Below are positions 41,345-49,981 of a stretch of 64,000 bases of DNA, piece after piece (within the stretch, counting starts at the first letter, position 1; every line of letters begins with the position of its first letter). Made by a program: the position numbers and the translations under genes. The notes under the pieces were generated by a model. The model made no database searches. It was given only the letters and a program-made list of their open reading frames with translations, and was not told the DNA's origin. The stretch comes from a candidate division KSB1 bacterium (GTDB taxonomy: Bacteria; Electryoneota; RPQS01), in assembly GCA_016214895.1 (NCBI GenBank), contig JACRMR010000012.1:233142-297141 (forward strand). Direction: 5' to 3'.

Positions 41345-43619
41345 TGAACTCAGTGTCAAAAAAGTGCTCATCGACGAGCACGGCGCGCGCTTTCGAGCCG
41401 TCGTAGGGCCCGACAATGCCCGCGCGTTCAAGCTGGTCAATGAGGCGGGCGGCGCGGCTGTAACCGACCTTCAACCGACGTTGAAGAATCGAAACACTAC
41501 CTTGCCCGGTCCGCACAACGATTTTTGCCGCCTCCATGAAGAGCGGATCCCGGTCCCCGGCGTCCAGCGTTATGCCGCCGCCCTCGCCCCCCTCGTCCGC
41601 CTCCACCGGGAGCACCAGCTTCGCGCGCGGCGCCGGCTGCTTGACAATGTGGGTGATGACGCGAGAGATCTCCTGTGACGTAAGCAACGCACCTTGCACG
41701 CGGATTGGCGCAGGCTCTTCGGGATGCTGGAAGAGCATGTCGCCCTGTCCCAGCAACATTTCCGCGCCATTGGTGTCCAGGATCGTGCGGGAGTCCACCT
41801 TCATCGCCACGCGGAAGGCGATGCGCGCGGGGAAGTTCGCCTTGATCACGCCGGTGATCACGTCAACGGACGGGCGCTGCGTGGCGACAACGAGATGAAT
41901 ACCGACCGCGCGCGCCAGCTGCGCCAGCCGCGCGATCGGTTCCTCGACTTCGCGCTGGGCCGTCACCATCAAGTCCGCGAGTTCGTCGATCACGACGACA
42001 ATAAACGGCAGCGGCTGGTCACCCAGTTCGCCGGGATCGGCGCGCACAATCTCGTTGTACTCGGAGAGCTGACGCGCACCGCGCTCGGCCAGGAGATCAT
42101 AGCGACGTTCCATTTCGAGCAAACAACTGCGCAGGGCCTTCACGGCTTCGTCGGGACGCGTGATCACATACTCGGACAAGTCCGGACGATGCGTGACGTG
42201 GTGATTGCGCAGTTCGTTGTAAGCCGAGAGTTCAAGCTTCTTCGGATCAATCATCACGAACTGCACGTCATCGGGGGTCGCGCGCAATAGAATGGACGCG
42301 ATGATCGTATTGATGCAGACCGACTTGCCGGAGCCGGTCGTACCCGCGATCAGGAGATGCGGCATGGCGCCAAGGTCCGCCGTGAAGATCTCTCCCTGCA
42401 CGGTGCGGCCGAGCGCGATTTGCAGTTTCGTGTCAGACTGCTGATACTGCTCCGACTCGACAACTTCGCGGAACGTGACGATCGCGGGTTTGACATTCGC
42501 CAACTCGACGCCGACGGCGGCGACGCCGGGAATCGGAGCCTGAATGCGCAGGCCGCGAGCGCGCAGCGCCAGGGCGATGTCGTCCGCGAGCGCTTCGATG
42601 CGCGAGACTTTTACGCCGGGCGCGGGCTCCAGATCAAAGCGCGTAATCACCGGACCCGGATTGACGCGTACGACTTTCGCCTGCACACCGAACGTCGCCA
42701 GCGTCTTCTCCAGAAGTTCGGAATTGCGCTGTTGCTCGTCCGGCGGCATGCCAATGACCGTGCCACTCTTGGAGGCATTGAATAGATCCACCGGCGGGAA
42801 CACGTAGCCCGTGCGGTCCTCGATTTGAATCGCGAGCTGCGCCGGGGAGGCGGGCTTGTCCTTCTTCGAGGCACCGGGCTTGGCCAGATTCTGAATCAGC
42901 CGTCCGGGGAGACCATCCGCGCGGTCGCTCGAGAGCAGCGGCGGAAGTGGCGGAAGTGCTTCGTCCGGTTCACGCAAGTCCGGATCATGCTCACGGTCGG
43001 AGTCGCGACGGCTAAACCATCCGGGCTTAGGAACTCTGACCGCGGCCGTTTTCTCAATCGCCGTGTTGACTCTGGATTCGAACCAGTGCGCGAAACCCGC
43101 GATGTAGAGAGCGAAAGTGGCGATCACGAGGACCACGAGCACCGCCACGGCGCCGAAACTGCCGAGGAAGTCGCGGAGTTGTTCCGCTGACTCAAAGCCA
43201 AACGCGCCGCAATGTTGGAACGTCGCCGTCGCCTCAAGCGGAAAGAGTTGGCCGATGACGCCGATGAAGGCGGACGTCCAGATTGTGAGGACCGCGATGA
43301 AGAGCGTATGTTGAAGGGGTTTGCGCCAATCGAGTCGGCGCAGCAGGGTCCACCCCCAGATTCCGATCAAGCCGGCGATTCCAAAAGCCGCCCAGCGGCC
43401 CAGTCCCAGTGTCACGAGGCCGTAACTCATGACCGTTCCCGAATAGCCAATCCAGTTGTGCTCGTGCGCTTCGCCCCAGACCGGAGAGTCCAGCTCGGAG
43501 AAACTGACGACGGACAGGAATACGAGAGCGGCCAGCACGAGGAGTGCCAGCCCCCAGAGGAATGACGCGGGCGACGCGTCAGGCCGGGACGGTTGCGACT
43601 TCGGTGAGCGGGGTGCCAT
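41337..43619 (-). CDS. ftsK: DNA translocase FtsK/SpoIIIE
   Basis: 760 residues: four N-terminal TM helices, a linker of about 100 residues, the alpha domain, and the RecA-like motor with Walker A GTTGSGKSVCIN and VVIDELADLM. The C-terminal gamma winged helix (VGYSRAARLIDQLERAGIVGPYDGSKARAVL) reads KOPS-like signals. It pumps chromosome ends through the septum. The start overlaps the end of comB by 41 bp. Confidence 0.96.
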   Translation of the reverse strand: MAPRSPKSQPSRPDASPASFLWGLALLVLAALVFLSVVSFSELDSPVWGEAHEHNWIGYSGTVMSYGLVTLGLGRWAAFGIAGLIGIWGWTLLRRLDWRKPLQHTLFIAVLTIWTSAFIGVIGQLFPLEATATFQHCGAFGFESAEQLRDFLGSFGAVAVLVVLVIATFALYIAGFAHWFESRVNTAIEKTAAVRVPKPGWFSRRDSDREHDPDLREPDEALPPLPPLLSSDRADGLPGRLIQNLAKPGASKKDKPASPAQLAIQIEDRTGYVFPPVDLFNASKSGTVIGMPPDEQQRNSELLEKTLATFGVQAKVVRVNPGPVITRFDLEPAPGVKVSRIEALADDIALALRARGLRIQAPIPGVAAVGVELANVKPAIVTFREVVESEQYQQSDTKLQIALGRTVQGEIFTADLGAMPHLLIAGTTGSGKSVCINTIIASILLRATPDDVQFVMIDPKKLELSAYNELRNHHVTHRPDLSEYVITRPDEAVKALRSCLLEMERRYDLLAERGARQLSEYNEIVRADPGELGDQPLPFIVVVIDELADLMVTAQREVEEPIARLAQLARAVGIHLVVATQRPSVDVITGVIKANFPARIAFRVAMKVDSRTILDTNGAEMLLGQGDMLFQHPEEPAPIRVQGALLTSQEISRVITHIVKQPAPRAKLVLPVEADEGGEGGGITLDAGDRDPLFMEAAKIVVRTGQGSVSILQRRLKVGYSRAARLIDQLERAGIVGPYDGSKARAVLVDEHFFDTEFND

Positions 43620-44355
43620 TCAGGCGAAACGCTTTGATCTTGCCTTCAATAAACGTCGGAATGATCGGATGCGTGTCCACGCGCGCGCAGATCTCCAGAT
43701 CCTCGTCGTAACCGATCCGGGCGAGGAACTGACCGTGGCTGCACTCGCGATGCAGCGCGGGAATATCGGAGCTGTACTTCTCATAAAGCAGTTGCGCCGC
43801 GCGCGCGCTGTCGGAACGCTGCGCGCGAGCACCGAGGCCGTCGAGCAATCCTTCGACAAACATGCCGGCGCAGACGAAGTCCTCCATCGAGAAGTGCTCG
43901 AGCTTGCCGGAACAGAGCAGAACCACGGGGCGGTCGTCGTCGATCAGCCGCTGCAAGACTACGGAGTAGTTGTTGTAACCGCCGAGATAAACGCGTTCGG
44001 CGGCGCGGGCGCGAACCAGCGTCGGCGCGCCGTTGGTCGAAGCAAAGACGATGATGCGGCCATTCACGCGGTCGAAGGAATACTCCGCGGGCGAATTGGA
44101 CAGGTCGAAGCCTTCGATCTTCTTGCCGTCACGCTCGCCGCCAAGCAAGCTCACGCCGCGCCCGGTCCGCGAGGCCAGCTCGCCGGCTTCAGCGGGCGTC
44201 ACGACCGGAATCACCTCGCGCGCACCGTTGGTCAGCGCATGCGTGATCGTCGCCGACGAGCGCAGCACATCGATCACGACCGCCGAATGACCGCGCAAGT
44301 CGTCGTCAACAATTTCCCGCGGCGAGCCGTACACTTTGATCTCAATCATTGTCAT
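43579..44355 (-). CDS. comB: 2-phosphosulfolactate phosphatase family protein
   Basis: 258 residues with the ComB signatures AVVIDVLRSSATITHALTNGAREVIPV, LLGGERDGKKIEGFDLSNSP and IIVFASTNGAPTLVRA. The founding enzyme makes sulfolactate for coenzyme M, but ComB-like proteins are common in bacteria that lack CoM, where the substrate is unclear. It sits between gcvT and ftsK with no other CoM gene nearby. Confidence 0.88.
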   Translation of the reverse strand: MTMIEIKVYGSPREIVDDDLRGHSAVVIDVLRSSATITHALTNGAREVIPVVTPAEAGELASRTGRGVSLLGGERDGKKIEGFDLSNSPAEYSFDRVNGRIIVFASTNGAPTLVRARAAERVYLGGYNNYSVVLQRLIDDDRPVVLLCSGKLEHFSMEDFVCAGMFVEGLLDGLGARAQRSDSARAAQLLYEKYSSDIPALHRECSHGQFLARIGYDEDLEICARVDTHPIIPTFIEGKIKAFRLNGTPLTEVATVPA

Positions 44356-44500
44356 GCTGGTTCCGAAGTTGCTGGATACGAAATATGCGACCGACGTCAG
44401 ATCTGGCGATCACTGGGCGGGAGGGCAATGCTCTGATACCGGGATCCCGCAGACCGGAGCCGCGGCCGGGTGCGCATTGCGGTACGACACTACGGATGCA

Positions 44501-44538
44501 GATTCCAGCAGGGTCCGGCGACCCGGCGCGGGGCGGCG
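44501..44538. repeat. Diverged GATTCC palindromic repeat unit in the comB-gcvT gap
   Basis: GATTCCAGCAGGGTCC, then GCGACCCGGC, then GGGGCGGCG resembles the GATTCCGG/CTCGGCG family. A second, weaker unit lies at about 44434-44470. The 189-bp gap contains no gene. Confidence 0.5.
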
Positions 44539-44544
44539 CAGCAA

Positions 44545-45633
44545 TTAATAGGGCCGCTGGTAGAAAGGCGTCTTCACGACGCGCGCCGGCAACAACTTGC
44601 CGTGACAATCCACGCGCAGCGCGGATGCGATCGCACTCTGCGCGACGGGGACGTAGGCCATCGCGATGCCTTTGCTCGACATCGGCGAGACCGTACCGGA
44701 GGTGACGTGCCCGATTACGGCGTCGCCGGAAGCGTCGAGTACGGAGTAACCATCGCGCGGGAAGCCGCTGCCTTCGAGCTCCAGACCGACCAGCTTGCGT
44801 GTCAAACCGGCGTCCTTGACCTTAAGCAGGGCCTCGCGACCGACGAAGTCACCCTTGTTCAACTTGGTGATCCAACCCAAGCCGGCTTCGAGCGGATTGG
44901 TCTCCTCGTTGATGTCATGACCGTAGAGACACATCTTCATCTCGAGACGAAGACTGTCGCGCGCGCCGAGGCCGATCGGTTCGAGATCGTAAGGCTTGCC
45001 CGTCTCGAAAAGGGCGTGCCAGACCGACTCCGCATCGGAATTCGCGAGATAGAGTTCGAAACCGTCCTCGCCGGTATAGCCCGTGCGCGAGATGATCGCG
45101 GGAGCGCCGGCGACACGGCCCTCGCGGAACCAGTAGTACTTGATGCCGGATACATCGCAGTCGGCCAGCTTGCCGACAATTGTGGCGGCCGAACGACCCT
45201 GAATGGCCAGCAACGAGAATTCGTCCGTGCGATTCGTGAGTTTCATCTCGCCCGAAACATTGGACTTCAGCCAGTCCCAATCCTTGTCGATATTCGCCGC
45301 GTTGACGACGAGCATGATGTGATCGGCAAAGCGATAGACGAGCAGATCGTCAACGATGCCGCCGGTCGGCAGGCACATGCAGGAATAGTTGACCTGACCG
45401 ATGCTCATGGCTTTCACATCGTTGACGGTTACGCGATCGACGAACGCTTCACGGTCACTCCCGGTAACCATGAATTCGCCCATGTGCGAGACGTCAAACA
45501 CCCCGGCCGTCGTGCGCACGCGAACGTGTTCGGCACGGATTGAACTGTATTGGATCGGCATCAGGTAGCCGGCAAACGGTACCAGCTTCGCGCCGAGTGA
45601 TTCGTGAATGTGCGTGAGTGCCGTGTTCTTCAA
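44545..45633 (-). CDS. gcvT: Aminomethyltransferase (glycine cleavage T protein)
   Basis: 362 residues with HESLGAKLVPFAGYLMPIQY, the folate-binding ...GVFDVSHMGEF motif, YTGEDGFELYL and GLGARDSLRLEMKMCLYG. It transfers the methylene group to tetrahydrofolate in glycine cleavage. Other gcv genes are not in the window. The start is TTG at 45633, which gives the family N-terminus. Confidence 0.95.
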   Translation of the reverse strand: MKNTALTHIHESLGAKLVPFAGYLMPIQYSSIRAEHVRVRTTAGVFDVSHMGEFMVTGSDREAFVDRVTVNDVKAMSIGQVNYSCMCLPTGGIVDDLLVYRFADHIMLVVNAANIDKDWDWLKSNVSGEMKLTNRTDEFSLLAIQGRSAATIVGKLADCDVSGIKYYWFREGRVAGAPAIISRTGYTGEDGFELYLANSDAESVWHALFETGKPYDLEPIGLGARDSLRLEMKMCLYGHDINEETNPLEAGLGWITKLNKGDFVGREALLKVKDAGLTRKLVGLELEGSGFPRDGYSVLDASGDAVIGHVTSGTVSPMSSKGIAMAYVPVAQSAIASALRVDCHGKLLPARVVKTPFYQRPY

Positions 45634-45661
45634 GGCGGAATACTCCGAATTGCAACGAGAG

Positions 45662-46579
45662 TTAATTGCTGCGCATCTTGACCACGCGCACCGGGACGGA
45701 CGCGGGGCGATAGCCGAGGTTCATCACTCTGCGCTGACCAAGATTACTGACCGCATAGGTAAGGTAGCCCGCGGCCACATCCTGCTTGCTGCGCGAAGTC
45801 ACGTAGATCAGTTCGATGTGGAACGGGTAAACGGGTGATTCGAGAATCTGCTTGACGTTGGCCGGGATCTCCGCGCCGTCCCGGCGAAACAGCAGGCGAC
45901 GGACGGGGGCGCTTTCAAGCGGGCGAGCATATATCAGCAGCGCTCCCGGATCGCCCCGGGAACTGTCCAGCATGCCCTGAGCGGTCGGACACTCGACCGC
46001 CACCACGGAATCGAGATTGCGGTAGAACGCGGTCACGGCTTGCCAGGCCCCTTCTCCCGCGGGAGGCGCGTAGGTCGTGATCCGCAGATCGGGACCGCCA
46101 ACTGATTTCCAGTTCAGAAACTCGCCGGTCAGAATGCTGCGTAGCTGCGCACTGTCGAGTGAACGAACCGAGTTCCCGGTGTCAACGAGCAGAAAGACCG
46201 GATAGTAGGCCACCGGATAAGTGTAGATCTTCAGATTCTGCCGGCCCATCGCCAGCGACTCGGCGGACGTCAACGGCCGGTCGAGAAAGATCTGATCCGT
46301 GTCCTTGTTGACCAGCGAATCCACGAGTTCGCGGTTCAGCCCGCGCACGATATCCACAAAGGCGCCCTTGTTGATCGACTGGTATTCCGCCGAGAGTTTC
46401 CAGGCGACATCGAAGACGGCGTCCGATGCGCCGATGATCGCATGGCCGGCAGTCATGGACTCCGCGGGTTGGCGCGGACCGCAGCTGATCAGCAGAAGCA
46501 AGCAGAGCAGCGCGAAGCTGCGTGCTCCGGCCGGGACGGCAGACCCGGCGCGGAACGGTAGCACGGTCAGCGTTCCCAC
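45662..46579 (-). CDS. PstS-like periplasmic binding lipoprotein
   Basis: 305 residues with a lipoprotein signal (LLCLLLLISCGP). The substrate-binding fold includes HAIIGASDAVFDVAWKLSAEYQ and RSILTGEFLNWKSVGGPDLRI, as in PstS-type proteins. No ABC permease is adjacent; instead it follows the TonB/ExbB/ExbD genes, an association seen in Bacteroidota. Phosphate binding is therefore not assured. It starts with GTG and overlaps the small membrane gene by 13 bp. Confidence 0.78.
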   Translation of the reverse strand: MGTLTVLPFRAGSAVPAGARSFALLCLLLLISCGPRQPAESMTAGHAIIGASDAVFDVAWKLSAEYQSINKGAFVDIVRGLNRELVDSLVNKDTDQIFLDRPLTSAESLAMGRQNLKIYTYPVAYYPVFLLVDTGNSVRSLDSAQLRSILTGEFLNWKSVGGPDLRITTYAPPAGEGAWQAVTAFYRNLDSVVAVECPTAQGMLDSSRGDPGALLIYARPLESAPVRRLLFRRDGAEIPANVKQILESPVYPFHIELIYVTSRSKQDVAAGYLTYAVSNLGQRRVMNLGYRPASVPVRVVKMRSN

Positions 46580-46803
46580 GGGCGTCTCCGTTCTCCGCCG
46601 AAGCGGCGTTTGTCGCGCGGGGGAGCAGATCTTGCGGCCACGAAGCGATGCACTCCGAGCAGAACGGTGATGATTCCGAGCATCGGGCGGATTCCGAGTC
46701 CCGCCGGGAGCTCGCGCAAGATCAACCCCGATAAAATGGCAATGCCGACCGCAACCATTGCGATCGGCAACACCCAGCGTGAAATCACTTGCATGTGATG
46801 CAC
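46567..46803 (-). CDS. Small two-helix membrane protein
   Basis: 78 residues with two hydrophobic segments (VLPIAMVAVGIAILSGLIL and GIRPMLGIITVLLGVHRFVAA) and a basic, Arg-rich tail (RDKRRFGGERRRPWER). The overlap with the next gene and its place in the TonB cluster support it as real. No family was recognised. Confidence 0.55.
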   Translation of the reverse strand: MHHMQVISRWVLPIAMVAVGIAILSGLILRELPAGLGIRPMLGIITVLLGVHRFVAARSAPPRDKRRFGGERRRPWER

Positions 46804-46863
46804 GGCGCTGTCGCGCGGGTCCGTGTGTTGCGGTCAGATCCCAGTCCGAACTGTGCGTAAAAA

Positions 46864-46919
46864 ATCATTCGCGATGATACGCTCCGAGGGGCACTTGGAG
46901 ACAAGTGCCACCAAGACGC
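46864..46919 (-). other. Hairpins in the gap after the TonB cluster
   Basis: GGCACTTG-GAGA-CAAGTGCC (46900-46919) is a perfect 8-bp hairpin. A weaker ATCAT/ATGAT stem (about 46864-46878) is followed on the minus strand by six T residues, so it may terminate the TonB transcript. The 46804-46996 gap contains nothing else. Confidence 0.4.
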
Positions 46920-46996
46920 TAATACGCTAACAAAGTCCGGAAGGCACTCCTTGACTCGCACAACGACCGGCTGGCGCTGCGGCTGTGGCGCCCGGC

Positions 46997-47104
46997 TTAT
47001 TTACCGAGCCTGAACTTGAAGGGAACCACCACCCAGACCCCGACCGGTGTTCCCTGCTGCATCGCCGGGGTGAATCTCCAGTTGCTGATGACGCGCGGCG
47101 GTGT
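46997..47104 (-). pseudogene. Duplicated TonB C-terminal fragment
   Basis: The minus strand encodes PPRVISNWRFTPAMQQGTP followed by VGVWVVVPFKFRLGK and a stop. This parallels the end of the intact TonB next door (KIIMKWKFTPAIQQGNP, VGVWIAIPFNFKYKK). No start codon or upstream domain belongs to it. A GCACCCACC/GGTGGGTGC palindrome separates it from the intact gene. It is best read as a remnant of a second tonB. Confidence 0.75.
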
Positions 47105-47150
47105 CAACGCCAAGGCGCCGGGCCGTTTCCGATCCGCGTTTCCCGGATGC

Positions 47151-47171
47151 ACCCACCAAGGTGGGTGCTAC
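47151..47171. terminator. Palindrome between tonB and its C-terminal remnant
   Basis: GCACCCACC and GGTGGGTGC form a 9-bp perfect stem with a 2-nt loop, directly after the TonB stop on the minus strand. It may act as a terminator or be a repeat scar. Confidence 0.5.
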
Positions 47172-47176
47172 GCTCG

Positions 47177-47923
47177 CTACTTCTTGTACTTGAAGTTGAA
47201 GGGAATGGCAATCCACACGCCGACCGGGTTACCCTGCTGAATGGCCGGTGTGAATTTCCATTTCATGATGATCTTCTCAACCTCGTCCTCGAAGCCGAGG
47301 TCCTTCGGATCGACTTTGACGATCTTGTACTTCTTGACCTCGCCCTTCTTATCGACGTACACCTGCGCGACGACCTTGCCGGTAACTTGCGCGAGCTTGG
47401 CCATTTCGGGGAAGGCCGGCTGCGGCATGAAGTCGGGCAGCGGCTGCGGCGCAACTTCATAGGGAGTGAAGACGTCCGAGCCGGGAATCGCTTCGTCCTT
47501 CTCTTCCTGAATCACCACCGTCGCATTCGGATCGATCTCCAAGCCTTCATCGTCACCGGATACGGCAGCAATGATCTCTTCCTGTGATGCGATGAGCTGC
47601 GGCTCTTCGATCACTTCATCTTCCTCGACGGCAACCGGAATCGCGGCCTTGGGCGGCGCGATCTTGGGACGCTCGATCTTGACCGTCTCCACATTCTCCT
47701 GTTGCTGCCGTTTGAGCTTGGTGAGCTGCGACGGATCGATCACGATGACGCGATCGGGCTCGGGAATGTCGCTCTTGAACAGCGTCATGATATAGGGCGA
47801 CGCGACGACCACGCTGTGAATGAGGAAGCTCACCACCAATCCGCGGAACAAATTCCTGCCCACGAAATGCTTGAGCTCAAACGAGCCGTAGCGGCCTTGT
47901 TCGAGTTGTGTAATTAGGTCCAT
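47177..47923 (-). CDS. tonB: Energy transducer TonB
   Basis: About 248 residues. The cytoplasmic N-terminus with FELKHFVGRNLFRG is followed by one TM helix (GLVVSFLIHSVVVASPYIMTLF), a Pro/Glu-rich periplasmic linker and the TonB C-terminal domain (FPEMAKLAQVTGKVVAQVYVDKKGEV, MKWKFTPAIQQGNPVGVWIAIPF). It couples proton-motive force to outer-membrane transporters. ATG at 47923 is preceded by GGAGGAC. The last of the ExbB-ExbD-ExbD-TonB set. Confidence 0.93.
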   Translation of the reverse strand: MDLITQLEQGRYGSFELKHFVGRNLFRGLVVSFLIHSVVVASPYIMTLFKSDIPEPDRVIVIDPSQLTKLKRQQQENVETVKIERPKIAPPKAAIPVAVEEDEVIEEPQLIASQEEIIAAVSGDDEGLEIDPNATVVIQEEKDEAIPGSDVFTPYEVAPQPLPDFMPQPAFPEMAKLAQVTGKVVAQVYVDKKGEVKKYKIVKVDPKDLGFEDEVEKIIMKWKFTPAIQQGNPVGVWIAIPFNFKYKK

Positions 47924-47965
47924 CGTAGTCCTCCCCGGCGGTTGGCGCCGGGATTCGGGCAACCG

Positions 47966-48538
47966 CTACTCAGTTTCCGCCGGTCCAGTGGCGTATTCAG
48001 GCTCCGGCAAGTCCGCCGGGCCAGAGGTCTGGAAACCGGCCATCCGCAACAGCGAATCTTCGAAGGTCGTAAAGTGGTCGATCGAAAACCGCGTGGTCTT
48101 CGCGACATTGAATTCGTCGATCAAGTTCACCATCGACTCGTACTTCGCCTTCTTGTGAATGCGCGCGAGCACGGTCAGACTATCGCCGATAATCTCGCGA
48201 CGCTCCAACAGCACGGGACGCAGACTGTCCCACACCAACGGGCGCGGCGGACTGTCGCCGATAAAATAGGCCAGTGAATCCCGCTCCGTCACGAGGAACG
48301 TGATTAGCTTGTTCTTGTAAACCTTCGTGGTCGGCGGCGGGTTGTTCGGATCGTTTTCCGGTAAGACCATTTCCATGGCCTGCGGCAAGCGGAACACCGT
48401 GGTCACCATGAAGAAGATCAGTAACAGAAACGCGATATCCACCATCGGCGTCATGTCGATGCGGATCGGAGTGCGAGGGCGCTTCCAACTGGGGCCGGCG
48501 CCGCCGGATGATTTTTTCTCAGTTACATCGCCTGCCAT
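47966..48538 (-). CDS. exbD: ExbD/TolR-family protein (second)
   Basis: 190 residues. One TM helix with the conserved Asp in RIDMTPMVDIAFLLLIFFMVTTVF, then a periplasmic domain. It follows the other ExbD by 1 bp and precedes TonB. ExbD forms the ion channel with ExbB. The Pro-rich segment NDPNNPPPTTKVY is typical of the Bacteroidota second ExbD. The C-terminus is unusually long and acidic. Confidence 0.93.
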   Translation of the reverse strand: MAGDVTEKKSSGGAGPSWKRPRTPIRIDMTPMVDIAFLLLIFFMVTTVFRLPQAMEMVLPENDPNNPPPTTKVYKNKLITFLVTERDSLAYFIGDSPPRPLVWDSLRPVLLERREIIGDSLTVLARIHKKAKYESMVNLIDEFNVAKTTRFSIDHFTTFEDSLLRMAGFQTSGPADLPEPEYATGPAETE

Positions 48539-49078
48539 CTATCCTCCCACCGCCGCGCTCGTCGCACCCGGCGCAGCTTCGCCGTCCGTGGGTGCGCCGG
48601 CGCCGCCGTACTCTTCTTCCAGCTCGGTCACCAGATTCAGGATATTAAGCTGATTCTTCTGCAAGACGTTCATGACCTGCTCGATCGTTCCGTACTCCGC
48701 GTCGGCGTCGGCCTTGATCACCACGCGGTTGACCAGACGGGCGAGCTGCAACTCGTTGATCCGGGCCGGCAGGTCTTCGGGCTTGAAGACCACACCGTGC
48801 GCCGCGCGGCCCTCAATGGCGGCGAGACCGAACTGCACGTCGAGCGTCGAGACGCCGAGCGTCATGAAGATGCGATTGTCCTTCGGGACCGTGATCGTGA
48901 TGACGCCGGTTTCCGGAAGCGTGAACGCCGAATGCGAAAACGGCGTCTCCACTTCCACTTCCGATGGCTTCTTGAACACGGTCGTGGACATGAAGAAGAT
49001 CAGCAGCAGAAACGCAACGTCCACCATCGGCGTCATGTCGATGCGGACGGGAAGTCGTCTTTTCTTGGGTGCTGCCAT
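48539..49078 (-). CDS. exbD: ExbD/TolR-family protein (first)
   Basis: 179 residues: TM helix RIDMTPMVDVAFLLLIFFMSTTVF with the pore Asp, and a periplasmic domain (VNRVVIKADADAEYGTIEQVMNVLQKNQL) of the TolR type. It lies between ExbB and the second ExbD and shares their transcript. Confidence 0.94.
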   Translation of the reverse strand: MAAPKKRRLPVRIDMTPMVDVAFLLLIFFMSTTVFKKPSEVEVETPFSHSAFTLPETGVITITVPKDNRIFMTLGVSTLDVQFGLAAIEGRAAHGVVFKPEDLPARINELQLARLVNRVVIKADADAEYGTIEQVMNVLQKNQLNILNLVTELEEEYGGAGAPTDGEAAPGATSAAVGG

Positions 49079-49174
49079 GAGTTGATGCGGTTAATTCGTG
49101 GGGGTGAAACACTCCGACTCCGGCCCCCCGTGGTCCCGCCACAAAGCAGGGGGAGACCCGAAGGCCGAACGAAT

Positions 49175-49936
49175 TTAGACCGCGTCCTTCTCTTTCAGGA
49201 TTTCGACCATCAGATAGGCCGCTTCGTCGATCGAGTAGTTGAACTGGTCAACCTTGTTGACGAAGAAGTTGTACGCGACGATCCCCAAAATGGCGGCGAA
49301 CAGACCAAGCGCCGTATTCACGAGCGCTTCCGAAATACCCTTGGCCAGCTCGGCGGCATTGGGCGCGCCCTGCGTGGACATGGCGGCAAACGAGCGAATC
49401 ATACCGATCGTCGTGCCGAGCAAGCCGACCATGGTCGCAATCGACGCGATCGTCGAGAGTGCGATCAGGTTGCGCTCCAGGAACGGCACTTCCAGCAATC
49501 GAGCTTCGTTGATGGCCCGCTGGGTTTCCGCGAGCCGCTTCTCCTGCCCCATACCCTTGTCACTCGCCATCCGCAGATACTGTTCCGCCCCCGCCTTCAG
49601 TACCGCCGCCGCCGAACCGCGCTGCTTGTCGCAGAGGCCGGCCGCGTCGCTGTATTTGCCGTCACGGACATGCTTGATGAAATCGGAGAAGAACTTGGTC
49701 AACGGCGCCGTGCCGGCGGCCTTCTTCAGCGTGATCAGACGCTCGACGATAAAGGTGATCAACATCAATGTGATGCAAATCAAGAAGGGCACCAGAATAC
49801 CCCCGAGGCGAATCTGGTGAATCAGCGGGGTCTCCTCGACGCCCTTATCCATCGCCGGCAACACGCCGTAGTAGAGGCCAAACGAGATCACGAGCGCGAG
49901 CAGGAGCGTGATGACGGTAAATGTACCTTGCTTCAT
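49175..49936 (-). CDS. exbB: ExbB/TolQ/MotA-family proton channel
   Basis: 253 residues with three TM helices. The conserved IASIATMVGLLGTTIGMIRSF and LALFAAI-like (TALGLFAAILGIVAYNFF) segments are the ExbB/TolQ pore helices. Together with the two ExbD and TonB it forms an energising complex in the inner membrane. An extra N-terminal TM compared with TolQ is present. Confidence 0.94.
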   Translation of the reverse strand: MKQGTFTVITLLLALVISFGLYYGVLPAMDKGVEETPLIHQIRLGGILVPFLICITLMLITFIVERLITLKKAAGTAPLTKFFSDFIKHVRDGKYSDAAGLCDKQRGSAAAVLKAGAEQYLRMASDKGMGQEKRLAETQRAINEARLLEVPFLERNLIALSTIASIATMVGLLGTTIGMIRSFAAMSTQGAPNAAELAKGISEALVNTALGLFAAILGIVAYNFFVNKVDQFNYSIDEAAYLMVEILKEKDAV

Positions 49937-49981
49937 GCCGATCTTCCTTGTTCCTTAGAACCAGAGTGGGAAAGTGATTTG

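Noticed and set aside
46985..47587. A 200-codon plus-strand frame over the TonB region
   Set aside because: Antisense to the TonB gene and its remnant; no domain.
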